Both the position numbers and the translations under genes were made by a program. The notes under the pieces were generated by a model that had not been told where the DNA came from, did no database searches, and saw only the letters and a program-made list of their open reading frames with translations. From NCBI GenBank assembly GCA_913060975.1, contig CAJXVC010000001.1, forward strand, positions 496,001 through 560,000: a stretch of DNA of 64,000 nucleotides, read 5' to 3'. This document shows, in pieces, positions 44,365-53,606 of the stretch (within the stretch, counting starts at the first letter, position 1; each line of letters begins with the position of its first letter). The stretch comes from an uncultured Gammaproteobacteria bacterium (GTDB lineage Bacteria; Pseudomonadota; Gammaproteobacteria; Pseudomonadales; Pseudohongiellaceae).

Positions 44365-45669
44365 TTAGTTAAAAAACGGAGACCAGGCTGGTTCCCGCAC
44401 GTCGCCCCGCGACGATGGTAAACGGAACTTTACTCGGCCGTCAATGGATACCGCGTCCAAAACACCTCTGCCGTCAAACTTTGTTGCATACATAATCATG
44501 CTGCCGTTGGGCGCAACACTCGGCGATTCGTCCAGCGATGTGCTGGTCAAACTGATGACTCGCAGCGTCTCTATATTGAGTATGGAAATCTGATATTGCG
44601 ACTGCCTGGTCTCGCGCCGTACATGGACCAGATTCACACCATCAGGCAAAAACGCCCCTTTCATACACTGAAAACAGTCGTAGGTAAGGCGCTCCACTTC
44701 ATAAGACGCCGCGCCGATGGCCATTTGATAAATCTGTGGTTGCCCGGTGCGATCCGACATGAAGACGATAGAGCGCCCATCCGTGGACCAGCTAGGCTCG
44801 GTATCGATAGCCGGGTGGTCAGTCACCCTGATCAGTTCATTGGTATTGAGGTTCTGAACATAGATGTCCGGGCTACCGTCTTTCGATAGCACCATTGCCA
44901 GCATGCTACCGTCTGGCGACCAGACCGGCGAGCTGTTGATGTTGGGAAAATTGGTAATTTGGCGACGCTGACCGCTGGCAATATTCTGAATATAGATACG
45001 TGGCAAGTCGGTTTCAAAAGAAACATAGGCAACGTCCTGACCGTCAGGCGACCAACTGGGCGACATGATCGGCTCGCCTGACTCCAGCAACACTTGTGGG
45101 CGCTGGCCATCGTAGTCAGCTTTTTCGAGACGGAAATTGTTGTACTCCGTGCCTTCGTTTTCGGCGACCACATAAAGAATCTGCGTATCAAAAGCGCCAC
45201 GTGTTCCAGTCACCAACTCATAGACAATATTGCTGATTTCATGACCGATATCGCGTAATTGCGCTACACTGCCAGTCAGTACCTCACCAGCCAACTTGAG
45301 CTCACGATTGACATCGAAGAACTCATATTGGACCTGTACCAACTGACTGCCAGGCGCACGATTGATTGTGCCCACTAGCAAATAGTCCTGCGCCAGCGTG
45401 CGCCAATCGTTATAGAACACCTCACTCGCTTCACTCGGCATGCTAAGCATATTGCCCGGTGACAGGGCACGAAACTCGCCTACTTGCTCGAGATCACCGA
45501 CCACAACATCGGCAACGTCTTCGCTGAGCACGCCAGCCCCGTCCCATGAAAACGGGACTACCGCAATGGGAATCGGGTTATCAATGCCTTGCGTGATCTG
45601 AATGCTAAGCTCGGCGCGGGCCGAGAAACTGATGACGAAAACTATGAGTACTGAAAGAATTTTTCGCAT
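44365..45669 (-). CDS. tolB: Tol-Pal system protein TolB
   Basis: TolB is a periplasmic beta-propeller that binds Pal and TolA. It has 434 residues, including a signal peptide (about 1-19). The N-terminal domain (about 20-160) precedes a six-bladed propeller with repeated segments such as SPSWSPDGQDVAYVS, SPVWSPDGSMLAMV and EPSWSTDGRSIVFMS. It starts 2 bp after tolA. The following gap to pal (44123-44364) shows a weak AT-rich hairpin just after the stop but no good terminator. Confidence 0.96.
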   Translation of the reverse strand: MRKILSVLIVFVISFSARAELSIQITQGIDNPIPIAVVPFSWDGAGVLSEDVADVVVGDLEQVGEFRALSPGNMLSMPSEASEVFYNDWRTLAQDYLLVGTINRAPGSQLVQVQYEFFDVNRELKLAGEVLTGSVAQLRDIGHEISNIVYELVTGTRGAFDTQILYVVAENEGTEYNNFRLEKADYDGQRPQVLLESGEPIMSPSWSPDGQDVAYVSFETDLPRIYIQNIASGQRRQITNFPNINSSPVWSPDGSMLAMVLSKDGSPDIYVQNLNTNELIRVTDHPAIDTEPSWSTDGRSIVFMSDRTGQPQIYQMAIGAASYEVERLTYDCFQCMKGAFLPDGVNLVHVRRETRQSQYQISILNIETLRVISLTSTSLDESPSVAPNGSMIMYATKFDGRGVLDAVSIDGRVKFRLPSSRGDVREPAWSPFFN

Positions 45670-45671
45670 GA

Positions 45672-46544
45672 TTAATTCAACAAATCCTGTGGTTCGAAAA
45701 TTAATGACAAGGACCGAAAGTTCGCGTTAAACACGTTGATCGGTAGGTCCTGTAGCTCACTAAACGGTGCTGCCCTGTAGACAGCGTTCTCTGCCGAACG
45801 GTCAAATGCAGCATCACCACTACTTTGCGTGATTGTCGCATCCAACAGCTCCCCGGTTGGCAGCATACGAATTTGTATAATTGCTCGCATACCATTTCGG
45901 GCGCTCGGCGGCCGTGACCAATGCTCCTGCACGAGCTGTTGGATCAAACCGGTCGCACTTTGTACCAATTCAAATTCATTGCGGGCAGCCTGGGCAGCGG
46001 CTGCTTCTGCCGCTTCCCGCTCACGGCGTCGCGCCGCTTCTTCCTGGCGTTGGCGCTCGGCCGCCTGCGCTTGCTCACGATCCAGTTCCTGCTGGCGCTG
46101 CCGCTCGGCTTCTTGCTGGCGCTCACGTTCCTGACGCAATCTTTCCTGCTCAGCACGTTGCCGCTCTAACTCTTCACGTTCAACAAGTGCCTGGCGCTGA
46201 CGCTCGGCCTCCTGTTCCCGGGCACGTTGTTCTGCTGCCTGGCGTTCCGCTTCTTCGCGGGCTTGCTGCGCCGCCGCTGCTTCTGCCGCGCGCTGTTGCT
46301 CTTCTCGTTCTTGTTGCCGTTGCACACGTTGCCGCTCGATGACTCGTTCGTTGCGCACTTGCGGGTTTTCATCGATAAACAATGCCGTAATCACTGTCGG
46401 CTGCACCAGCTCCAGAGCTTCTACTTCGTTGTTGGACTGCAAATAAAGCAACCCCGCCAATAACAGTACGTGCAGACCCACCGCCACGACAACCGCTAAC
46501 GGATAGCCATTGAAAATGATCAGATTGTTAAACGCATTGTTCAT
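45672..46544 (-). CDS. tolA: Tol-Pal system protein TolA
   Basis: TolA spans the periplasm, using the proton-motive TolQR motor to act on Pal and TolB. The 290-residue protein has one membrane helix (about 14-36), a long Arg/Gln/Glu/Ala-rich helical domain (about 68-195), and a C-terminal globular domain (about 200-290) with IQIRMLPTGELLDATITQSSG. The helical domain is shorter than in E. coli (421 aa protein). It has SxxGxxx-like TonB features, but the operon context makes TolA clear. Confidence 0.95.
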   Translation of the reverse strand: MNNAFNNLIIFNGYPLAVVVAVGLHVLLLAGLLYLQSNNEVEALELVQPTVITALFIDENPQVRNERVIERQRVQRQQEREEQQRAAEAAAAQQAREEAERQAAEQRAREQEAERQRQALVEREELERQRAEQERLRQERERQQEAERQRQQELDREQAQAAERQRQEEAARRREREAAEAAAAQAARNEFELVQSATGLIQQLVQEHWSRPPSARNGMRAIIQIRMLPTGELLDATITQSSGDAAFDRSAENAVYRAAPFSELQDLPINVFNANFRSLSLIFEPQDLLN

Positions 46545-46596
46545 TGCTAACAGCTTACTACCTGATTACTCGCCCTGCTTATCACTCGCTCAGTCA

Positions 46597-47037
46597 TTAC
46601 AAGGATTCCAGCGGCTGCGTGATAAAATTCGGATTGCTGACGCCAGCTGCCTGTAATGTGGTGATCAGCGTGATCATCGCCCCCCAGTCCGCCTGAGCAT
46701 CACCCTCTACCAATACCTGAATCGTCGGATTGGCTTCCGTTATGCGCCGGACTTGTTCGCCGACCGTCTCAAGAGTCACTGATTCGCGATCTTCACCGGT
46801 GGCGCCGACACTGAGAAAGTACTCCCCGTTAGACGTAATCGAGACGACCAGAGTTTCCATATTCTCGTCGATATCCAACGGTTCGTTATTCGCTTGCGGC
46901 AGATCGACTTCAATACCTTGATTCAGCAACGGCGCAGTAACCATAAACACAATCAACAGCACCAGCATCACGTCGATATAAGGCACAACATTAATCTCAG
47001 CTACCGGTTTGCGCCGTTTACGTACCATTGTTTCCAT
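46597..47037 (-). CDS. tolR: Tol-Pal system protein TolR
   Basis: TolR is the ExbD-like partner of TolQ. It has 146 residues with one membrane helix (about 19-40). The essential proton-path aspartate is D22 (VVPYIDVMLVLL). The periplasmic domain follows. The start is ATG 47037 (METMV) or the second ATG three codons later. It lies 35 bp after tolQ and 52 bp before tolA. Confidence 0.96.
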   Translation of the reverse strand: METMVRKRRKPVAEINVVPYIDVMLVLLIVFMVTAPLLNQGIEVDLPQANNEPLDIDENMETLVVSITSNGEYFLSVGATGEDRESVTLETVGEQVRRITEANPTIQVLVEGDAQADWGAMITLITTLQAAGVSNPNFITQPLESL

Positions 47038-47072
47038 GTCGGAGTACTCTTAACCTGACTATTTATGCGTGA

Positions 47073-47756
47073 TTAATTGCTGTGAATCTGGCGATGCAAG
47101 ATGCTGGAAAACTCATCAGTAAACATGATGTAACTGCTCGTCACCCCATCCAGCGATGCCGTAAAACGGTTATAGGCAACAACCGCAGGGATGGCGGCAA
47201 ACAGGCCCATGGCCGTCGCCATCAGTGCCGAAGCGATGCCCGGGGCCACAACTTGCAATGTGGCCTGGGCTTGAGTCGCCAGCCCGATAAACGCTTCCAT
47301 GATGCCGAGTACGGTGCCAAACAGACCGACGTAAGGAGAAACCGAACCCACGGTTGCCAGAAACGGCAAATGGCGCTCCAGCTTTTCTTCCTCCCGCGCA
47401 TAGGCAACGCGCATGGCGCGCTGCGCGCCTTCCATGACCGCTTCCTTGTCGACACTGGACTGTTGCCGCAGGCGCATAAACTCTTTGAAGCCAGCCCGGA
47501 AAATCGTTTCCATGCCGACAACCTGACCGTCTTCCTGCTGAATCCGCGTCCCTTCTTTGTAAAGTTGACTCAGGTCCATGCCGGACCAGAAGCGCTCTTC
47601 GAAGCTGGAGACGCCACTTTTGGCTGCGCTCATCACCAGATAACGTTGCACGATGACAACCCAGGAAATCATCGACAAGACGAGAAGTGAAAGCATGACC
47701 AGCTTCTCCCCGGTACTGGATTCGAGGATTAACTGTAAAGGACTTATTTCATTCAC
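47073..47756 (-). CDS. tolQ: Tol-Pal system protein TolQ
   Basis: TolQ forms the pentameric proton channel of the Tol motor. From GTG at 47756 it has 227 residues, close to E. coli (230), and a GGAG lies nine bases upstream. A TTG seven codons earlier is possible. Three membrane helices are visible (about 15-35, 130-155, 170-195), including the conserved SPYVGLFGTVLGIMEAF and PGIASALMATAMGLFAAIPAV segments. It is the first gene of tolQRAB. The ybgC gene normally found upstream is absent. Confidence 0.95.
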   Translation of the reverse strand: MNEISPLQLILESSTGEKLVMLSLLVLSMISWVVIVQRYLVMSAAKSGVSSFEERFWSGMDLSQLYKEGTRIQQEDGQVVGMETIFRAGFKEFMRLRQQSSVDKEAVMEGAQRAMRVAYAREEEKLERHLPFLATVGSVSPYVGLFGTVLGIMEAFIGLATQAQATLQVVAPGIASALMATAMGLFAAIPAVVAYNRFTASLDGVTSSYIMFTDEFSSILHRQIHSN

Positions 47757-47859
47757 TGATGCAACTCCAATTTGCAAGGGCTTTGGCTGACTTACTGTCT
47801 GACTTGCCTACTATGACATTGTTTTTCTGAGGGAATTCCTCGCTCTAGGGGAGTATTCG

Positions 47860-47890
47860 GCCAATTTCAGAAATAGTTTCGGGAATTGGC
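47860..47890. repeat. 14-bp inverted repeat (hairpin) upstream of tolQ
   Basis: The arms 47860-47873 and 47877-47890 pair at 13 of 14 positions, counting one T-G pair (GCCAATT matches AATTGGC exactly), around a 3-nt loop. There is no U tract, so it is not an intrinsic terminator. It lies about 105 bp upstream of the tolQ start, in the gap left by the missing ybgC. Confidence 0.7.
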
Positions 47891-48015
47891 ATTTAACTGC
47901 CTAAAAGTAACACCTGGAAGATCAATTCCGGCATAAAACAGGTTAATTGTGGCGAGATTATGGCAGAACGAAAAATCACGTGGATCAGGCGGGAATTACA
48001 TAAATCTGACGACTC

Positions 48016-49062
48016 TCAGGAGTCGCTCGCATCCCCACCAGAAGAGAACAGGTCCACCACAGATTGGGAAGGTTTCAGCCCGAAATGGCGATAGGCAAAT
48101 TGCGTCACCACGCGGCCGCGTGGAGTGCGCGTAATAAAGCCTTGCTGAATCAGATAGGGCTCAACCACATCTTCAATGGTATCGCGCTCTTCGCTGATCG
48201 CAGCGGCCAGTGAATCGATACCCACCGGCCCGCCATCAAATTTGTCGATCATGGTCATTAACAAGCGGCGATCCATATGGTCGAAACCATGTTTGTCGAT
48301 ATTGAGCATATCCAGTGCTTGCCCGGCTGTATCCAGATTCACTTTGCCATCGACTTTCACTTCGGCGAAATCGCGTACTCGGCGCAGTAATCGGTTCGCG
48401 ATTCGTGGTGTGCCACGCGAGCGTCGGGCAATCTCTGTCGCGCCCTCCAAGTCGATCGGTGTGCCGATAATATTCGCCGAGCGTGTGACGATTCTGGTCA
48501 GCTCGTCCACTGAATAAAATTCCAGTCGCTGAATAATGCCAAAGCGATCGCGCAGTGGTGAAGTCAGCAAGCCGGCTCGCGTGGTTGCCCCGACCAGTGT
48601 AAACGGTGGCAGATCCAGCTTGATAGAGCGCGCCGCTGGCCCTTCCCCAATCATGATGTCCAATTGATAGTCTTCCATCGCTGGATAAAGAATCTCTTCG
48701 ATGGCTGGACTCAGGCGATGGATCTCATCGATAAACAACACATCGCCAGCTTCCAGATTGGTCAGCATGGCAGCCAAATCGCCGGCTTTTTCCAGCACCG
48801 GGCCAGACGTCGTTTTAATCGCGACTTGCAATTCGTTGGCAATAATATTCGCCAATGTGGTTTTACCCAATCCGGGCGGGCCAAATACCAGAGTATGGTC
48901 GAGTGGCTCGCTGCGCTTGCGCGCCGCTGAGATAAAAATATCCATCTGGGCTTTGACTTCTTCTTGCCCAACATAGTCCTGCAGATTCAGCGGACGTATC
49001 GCCCGGTCCTGACTTTCTTCGATCGGCGATGAAGTCGCAGCTATTAGTCGATCTTCGTCCAT
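48016..49062 (-). CDS. ruvB: Holliday junction branch migration ATPase RuvB
   Basis: RuvB is the hexameric motor that drives Holliday junction branch migration with RuvA. It has 348 residues. Walker [10 protein letters not shown] is at 61-69; Walker B DEIHRL and the sensor/arginine segment [18 protein letters not shown] follow. The C-terminal winged helix contains RTPRGRVVT. It starts 2 bp after ruvA. Downstream, 259 bp separate it from tolQ. Confidence 0.98.
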   Translation of the reverse strand: MDEDRLIAATSSPIEESQDRAIRPLNLQDYVGQEEVKAQMDIFISAARKRSEPLDHTLVFGPPGLGKTTLANIIANELQVAIKTTSGPVLEKAGDLAAMLTNLEAGDVLFIDEIHRLSPAIEEILYPAMEDYQLDIMIGEGPAARSIKLDLPPFTLVGATTRAGLLTSPLRDRFGIIQRLEFYSVDELTRIVTRSANIIGTPIDLEGATEIARRSRGTPRIANRLLRRVRDFAEVKVDGKVNLDTAGQALDMLNIDKHGFDHMDRRLLMTMIDKFDGGPVGIDSLAAAISEERDTIEDVVEPYLIQQGFITRTPRGRVVTQFAYRHFGLKPSQSVVDLFSSGGDASDS

Positions 49063-49064
49063 TA

Positions 49065-49670
49065 TTACAGCATGCTCTTCAGAGCGAGGCGGATTAGCGC
49101 TTCGCTGTCATTAATATCGGGGTTGTCTTTGGCGATCTGATTGATGACTCGGCCAGCCACATTGGACTTGTAGCCCAGACTCAGCAATGCCGACTCTGCT
49201 TCTTTAATAACACCAGATGACATGCCGGCACCAGACACTGACTGGGCACTCTCTTCACCGGCGCCCCACTCCGTCAAACGATCGCGCATCTCGACAATAA
49301 GCCGTTCTGCTGTTTTCTTACCGATACCTGGCATATTCACCATGGTAGCCACATCATTGTTGCGCACAGTGCGCACGAATTCATCAGCTTCCATGCCCGA
49401 AAGAATAGCCAATGCCATCTTTGGGCCCACACCATTGACTTTAATCAGGGCGCGAAACATGGTCTTTTCTTTGTTGTCGGCGAAGCCATATAACAATTGC
49501 GCATCTTCGCGAACAACAAAATGGGTATGTAACAACACACCGCTACCCACATCCGGTAATTGATAAAGCGTACTCATCGGAACCTGGATCTCATACGTAA
49601 CACCAGCAACATCCACGAGAACTTCCGGGGGTGTTTTGGCAATGAGCGTACCGCGAATCTGACCGATCAA
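49065..49670 (-). CDS. ruvA: Holliday junction-binding protein RuvA
   Basis: RuvA binds the four-way junction as a tetramer and loads RuvB. The 201 residues from TTG at 49670 match the family (203 in E. coli) and begin with the conserved [12 protein letters not shown] lies 12 bases upstream. The long open frame upstream of 49670 overlaps ruvC and is not RuvA-like. The OB fold (1-63), the helix-hairpin-helix pair (for example [20 protein letters not shown]) and the C-terminal RuvB-binding domain are all visible. Confidence 0.95.
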   Translation of the reverse strand: MIGQIRGTLIAKTPPEVLVDVAGVTYEIQVPMSTLYQLPDVGSGVLLHTHFVVREDAQLLYGFADNKEKTMFRALIKVNGVGPKMALAILSGMEADEFVRTVRNNDVATMVNMPGIGKKTAERLIVEMRDRLTEWGAGEESAQSVSGAGMSSGVIKEAESALLSLGYKSNVAGRVINQIAKDNPDINDSEALIRLALKSML

Positions 49671-49689
49671 TGTGAAGCGTCCTGTGTTA

Positions 49690-50208
49690 TTACCGCAAGC
49701 GGCGCCGTGCGAATTTACTGGCACCAGCCATTTTAATGAGACTGTTATTGGTGTTGGCGTGACAGATGGCGACGGCCAATGCGTCAGCGGCATCTTCGGC
49801 AAGTGTATCACTGATCGAAAGCAGTGCTTTGACCATATGCTGCACTTGCGCTTTTTCAGCACCTCCGGCACCGACGATCGCCTGCTTCACTTTGCGCGCT
49901 GAATATTCGGCAACCGGCAAATCCTGAGACAGACAGGCCACCATCGCACTACCTCTGGCCTGCCCCAGTTTTATCGCCGAGGCGGCGTTGCGCCCCATGA
50001 ATACCTCTTCAACAGCGGCTTCATCTGGCTTGAATTCAGTAATAACACTGCACAGTTCAGTGAAGATTTGTTTAAGGCGCGGGGGCTGATCTTCGCTGCT
50101 GGTCCGAACACAACCACAAGCGATAAACTCGAGCTTGCTGCCAACGGACCTGATTAACCCGTAGCCAGTGACCCTGGAACCCGGGTCGATACCCAGAATT
50201 ATTGCCAT
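49690..50208 (-). CDS. ruvC: Holliday junction resolvase RuvC
   Basis: RuvC nicks Holliday junctions symmetrically. The 172 residues from ATG at 50208 match E. coli (173). The catalytic acidic residues are seen in order: D8 (LGIDPGSRVTGYG), a glutamate in AAVEEVFMG, and two aspartates in AEDAADALAVAICH. The frame is open 12 codons upstream, but the family N-terminus begins MAIILGID. ruvA starts 19 bp downstream. Confidence 0.97.
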   Translation of the reverse strand: MAIILGIDPGSRVTGYGLIRSVGSKLEFIACGCVRTSSEDQPPRLKQIFTELCSVITEFKPDEAAVEEVFMGRNAASAIKLGQARGSAMVACLSQDLPVAEYSARKVKQAIVGAGGAEKAQVQHMVKALLSISDTLAEDAADALAVAICHANTNNSLIKMAGASKFARRRLR

Positions 50209-50282
50209 GGAAGAATCCGTGAGGCCGCTACCAAGGCTGGCCAATGCCTGACATGTGCAGTGTGTAATCGCAACTTTTACAG

Positions 50283-50354
50283 TTGGACTTTTAATTGAGC
50301 TTTCAGTTGAGCTTATAGTTGAGCTTTTAGTTGAGCTTTAAGTTGTTCTTACAG
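50283..50354. repeat. Six 12-bp tandem repeats running from the yebC stop codon
   Basis: Units of 12 bp start at 50283, 50295, 50307, 50319, 50331 and 50343. The middle four are TTGAGCTTNNAG variants, and the outer two are more diverged. The yebC stop codon (50349-50351) lies in the last unit, so the array begins at the end of the gene and fills most of its 3' untranslated region towards ruvC. Confidence 0.9.
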
Positions 50355-51092
50355 TTGATCGGCAATCTCGTCGGAAATATTGGCATTCGAATAGACGTTT
50401 TGCACATCGTCCAGATCTTCAAGATGATCAATCAGCTTTAACAGGCTCTCGGCACCCTCCAGATCCAGGTCGATCTCGGTAGATGCCAGCATAGTCATTT
50501 CCGACCGCTCCCACTCAAGGCCATCTTGTTTCAGGCCATCTTGCACAGCCCCGAATGTTTCCAGCGTGGTACGCACTTCAATGCTGCCATCATCATTGGT
50601 GATGACATCATGGGCACCTGCTTCCAGCGCGGCTTCCATCAGCTTCTCTTCGCTAGTGCCCGCCGTAAAAGTAATAATGCCGGTTTTTTCGAACAAGTAG
50701 GCAACAGAACCACTGGTGCCCAGGCTGCCACCAAATTTGCTAAAGCCATGGCGTACTTCAGCGACAGTGCGATTCTTGTTGTCGGTCAGGCATTCACAGA
50801 GAACCGCAACACCGCCCGGCCCATAGCCTTCGTAGACCAGTTCCTCAAGATTATCGCTTTCGGCGGTACCGGCACCGCGAGCAATCGCGCGATCAATGGT
50901 ATCCCTGGTCATGTTCGCAGCCAGGGCTTTATCGACGACAGCGCGCAGGCGCGGGTTATCGGCAGGATTCTCCCCACCCAGTTTCGCGGCGACTGTCAGC
51001 TCACGAATTATCTTGGTGAAAATTTTACCGCGCTTGGCATCCTGACCAGCTTTGCGGTGTTTGATATTGGCCCATTTACTGTGCCCTGCCAT
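50349..51092 (-). CDS. yebC: YebC/TACO1 family protein
   Basis: YebC-family proteins were described as transcriptional regulators (PmpR in Pseudomonas) and more recently as translation factors that relieve stalling at proline runs. The 247 residues start [23 protein letters not shown], the family hallmark, seen as [12 protein letters not shown]. Three domains are expected; the C-terminal acidic stretch [33 protein letters not shown] is recognisable in part. It lies between aspS and ruvC, as in many gammaproteobacteria. Confidence 0.96.
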   Translation of the reverse strand: MAGHSKWANIKHRKAGQDAKRGKIFTKIIRELTVAAKLGGENPADNPRLRAVVDKALAANMTRDTIDRAIARGAGTAESDNLEELVYEGYGPGGVAVLCECLTDNKNRTVAEVRHGFSKFGGSLGTSGSVAYLFEKTGIITFTAGTSEEKLMEAALEAGAHDVITNDDGSIEVRTTLETFGAVQDGLKQDGLEWERSEMTMLASTEIDLDLEGAESLLKLIDHLEDLDDVQNVYSNANISDEIADQL

Positions 51093-51139
51093 GTCTTACT
51101 CCAGCGTTTCTCTTATTCTGGTAACTCTTTTTACTCGCG

Positions 51140-51161
51140 CTCTTCTGGCCCTCTTCTGGCT
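51140..51161. repeat. Two 11-bp tandem repeats just after the aspS stop
   Basis: CTCTTCTGGCC (51140-51150) and CTCTTCTGGCT (51151-51161) differ by one base. They end 5 bp from the aspS stop codon (51167-51169) in the short gap before yebC. Confidence 0.75.
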
Positions 51162-51166
51162 CTCCG

Positions 51167-52948
51167 CTAACTCTGCGATTCCTCTTTAGGCTTTTCCCGC
51201 AAGCGAATATTCAATTCGCGTAATTGCTTGGTGGATACCGAGCCCGGCGCGTCGGTGAGCGGACAGGCTGCTGACTGAGTCTTCGGAAAGGCGATCACGT
51301 CGCGAATTGACGTTGCGCCAGTCATCAGCATGATCAGTCTATCCAGACCAAAGGCGATACCACCGTGAGGCGGACAGCCATAGCTGAGCGCTTGCAGCAG
51401 GAAGCCAAACTTCTCGTCAGCTTCTTCAGGGCCAATACCCAACACCTCAAACACAGCCTGTTGCATTTCCGGCTTATTGATACGCACAGAACCGCCGCCC
51501 AGCTCGGTGCCGTTTAACACCATGTCATAAGCACGCGAGAGGGCCGTTTTCGGGTTTGCCGCCAACTGGGCCGCATCACAGGATGGTGCAGTGAAGGGAT
51601 GATGCAGGGGTGTGAGGTTGTTTTCGCTGTCCATCTCGAACATTGGGAAATCGACAACCCAGAGCGGCGCCCAGGTGTCTTTCACTTGACCGAGATCCTG
51701 CGCAACTTTAATACGCAGTGCGCCCAGTGCTTCATTAACGACATTCGTCTTGTCGGCACCGAAGAAAATAATGTCACCGGTTTCGGCCTGCAACGTTAGC
51801 ATCAGTTTGCTGACTACCTCTTCACCGATAAACTTGATAATCGGTGATTGCAGTCCTTCGATACCGGCGTTGATGTCGTTGACCTTGATCCAGGCCAGCC
51901 CTTTGGCCCCGTAAATACCGACAAAATTGGTGTAATCGTCGATCACTTTACGGCTCAGTGACGCCCCTTGCGGTACACGCAAGGCAGCAACGCGGCTATC
52001 AGGATCGTTTGCCGGGCCACTGAACACTTTGAAATCCACGTCGCGCATTTCATCAGCAATATCCACAAGCTCCAGGTCAATACGCAAATCCGGTTTGTCA
52101 GAGCCATAGCGAAGCATGGCGTCGGCATAGGTCATACGCGGAAACTTGCCAAGATCGACATCGAGGTGCGACTTGAAGATATGCACGATCAATTCTTCCA
52201 TGATCGTCATGATCTGCTCTTCATCCATGAACGATGTTTCGACATCGATCTGGGTAAATTCGGGCTGCCGATCAGCACGCAGGTCTTCATCCCGAAAACA
52301 CTTGGCTATCTGGTAGTAGCGATCCATGCCTGCAGCCATGAGAATTTGTTTAAACAGCTGGGGTGATTGCGGCAGCGCGAAAAACCGCGAGGGATGCGTG
52401 CGACTGGGTACCAGATAGTCACGCGCTCCTTCTGGAGTCGCTTTGGTCAACAACGGTGTTTCAATATCAAGAAAGCCATTGTCATCCAGGAAATTACGTA
52501 CTGTATTGACGATTTTGGAACGAAAGCGAAGGCGCTGGGCCATTTCGGGTCGACGCAAGTCGATATAGCGGTAGCGCAGGCGCACGTCTTCGCCCACTTT
52601 CTCGTGCTCGTCCAATTGCATGGGCGGGGTTTGCGAAGCGTTCAGGATAGTCAGCGACTGACCCAATACTTCGATCTGGCCAGTAGGCATATCCTTGTTC
52701 ATCGTGCCTTCCGGACGCAGTCGCACCTTTCCCGTCAGTTGAATAACAAACTCATTACGCACACTTTCCGCGATGGCGAAGCTTTCTTCAATATCCGGGT
52801 CATAAACAACCTGAGCGATACCTTCACGATCACGAACGTCGAGAAAAATTACCCCGCCGTGGTCACGCCGACGATGTACCCAGCCGCAAAGGGTGACTTC
52901 CTGGTCGACAAATGTCTCATTGAGTTCACCACAATAGTGAGAGCGCAT
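51167..52948 (-). CDS. aspS: Aspartyl-tRNA synthetase
   Basis: A class II synthetase for tRNA-Asp; some relatives also charge tRNA-Asn. It has 593 residues (590 in E. coli). The N-terminal OB fold starts [11 protein letters not shown]. Motif 2 is [18 protein letters not shown], seen as [16 protein letters not shown]. The bacterial GAD insertion (about 285-415) follows, and motif 3 is [14 protein letters not shown]. The ATG at 52948 lies 64 bp after fmdB. yebC and ruvCAB follow. Confidence 0.98.
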   Translation of the reverse strand: MRSHYCGELNETFVDQEVTLCGWVHRRRDHGGVIFLDVRDREGIAQVVYDPDIEESFAIAESVRNEFVIQLTGKVRLRPEGTMNKDMPTGQIEVLGQSLTILNASQTPPMQLDEHEKVGEDVRLRYRYIDLRRPEMAQRLRFRSKIVNTVRNFLDDNGFLDIETPLLTKATPEGARDYLVPSRTHPSRFFALPQSPQLFKQILMAAGMDRYYQIAKCFRDEDLRADRQPEFTQIDVETSFMDEEQIMTIMEELIVHIFKSHLDVDLGKFPRMTYADAMLRYGSDKPDLRIDLELVDIADEMRDVDFKVFSGPANDPDSRVAALRVPQGASLSRKVIDDYTNFVGIYGAKGLAWIKVNDINAGIEGLQSPIIKFIGEEVVSKLMLTLQAETGDIIFFGADKTNVVNEALGALRIKVAQDLGQVKDTWAPLWVVDFPMFEMDSENNLTPLHHPFTAPSCDAAQLAANPKTALSRAYDMVLNGTELGGGSVRINKPEMQQAVFEVLGIGPEEADEKFGFLLQALSYGCPPHGGIAFGLDRLIMLMTGATSIRDVIAFPKTQSAACPLTDAPGSVSTKQLRELNIRLREKPKEESQS

Positions 52949-53012
52949 AATAAAATCCTGTAATGATGCCCTGCCGCGAATCCCGGCAATGCTTTAAAGA
53001 GTAATAATCTAA

Positions 53013-53354
53013 TCAACTAGCGGGTTGCGATTTGGCTTTGCCGCTTGATGAATTGTTCGAATCTGAGGATTTGCTGGAGCCAGATGCGGTGTCGGCTTTC
53101 TTGTCTGTCTTACTATCTGACTTCTTGGGCGTGCTGACCGCTGAGTCAGACTCCGCCAGATGCTTTTTGCCATCTTTTTTGAAATCGGTCTCGTACCAAC
53201 CGCCGCCTTTGAGGCGGAAACTGGCCGCCGATACCAGCTTTTTCAGAGTTGAATTGCCACACTCTGGGCAGTCCGTCAGTAGCGGATCACTGATTTTCTG
53301 TAGCGCTTCCAGCCTGTGTTCGCATTCGCTACATTGATATTCGTAGATGGGCAT
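53013..53354 (-). CDS. FmdB-family zinc-ribbon protein
   Basis: A 113-residue protein with an N-terminal FmdB/CxxC regulatory-type zinc ribbon: C8, C11 (YQCSECEH) and C29, C32 (DCPECGN). The C-terminal half (about 55-113) is a Ser/Lys/Asp-rich low-complexity tail that is probably disordered. The function is unknown; it is commonly the first gene before aspS. A perfect -10 lies about 60 bp upstream. Confidence 0.88.
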   Translation of the reverse strand: MPIYEYQCSECEHRLEALQKISDPLLTDCPECGNSTLKKLVSAASFRLKGGGWYETDFKKDGKKHLAESDSAVSTPKKSDSKTDKKADTASGSSKSSDSNNSSSGKAKSQPAS

Positions 53355-53415
53355 TCCTGCAATTCCTGCACTTTTGCGGCCCCGGGTAAATCCGGCCGCC
53401 CCGTAAAAACGGGCG

Positions 53416-53421
53416 ATTATA
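53416..53421 (-). promoter_or_regulatory. -10 element for the fmdB-aspS transcript
   Basis: The minus strand has a perfect TATAAT, 62 bp upstream of the fmdB ATG. The -35 is poor at 16-18 bp. Directly downstream, CGCCCGT and ACGGGGCG can form a stem at the 5' end of the mRNA. Confidence 0.4.
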
Positions 53422-53570
53422 CATTAATTGCAATTTGACTCGCACCTTGTTTTGCCCTCCAGTCCAGGCCGAGACGATTCTCCAGCCAGAGCAATCACCA
53501 GTACAGTCTGTCAGGTTTGTATCAGGGCACTTGACTTGCTCGATCGGACGCTCTTCGAACATGTGGTTTT

Positions 53571-53606
53571 GCTCAGGTCGCGCTGCAACAAAACTGAGCG
53601 TTTTTT
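53571..53606 (+). terminator. Orphan intrinsic-terminator-like hairpin
   Basis: GCTCAG at 53571-53576 pairs with CTGAGC at 53594-53599, followed by G and six Ts (53601-53606). No plus-strand gene lies upstream of it, since fmdB reads the other way. CTGAGCG (53594-53600) could instead pair with CGCTCAG (53634-53640). Confidence 0.4.

Noticed and set aside
45881..46342. 153-codon Ala/Pro/Leu-rich frame opposite tolA
   Set aside because: It is the complement of the repetitive Arg/Gln/Glu/Ala codons of the TolA helical domain, with no ribosome-binding site.
47082..47690. 202-codon plus-strand frame opposite tolQ
   Set aside because: It mirrors the conserved tolQ coding strand and is a shadow frame.
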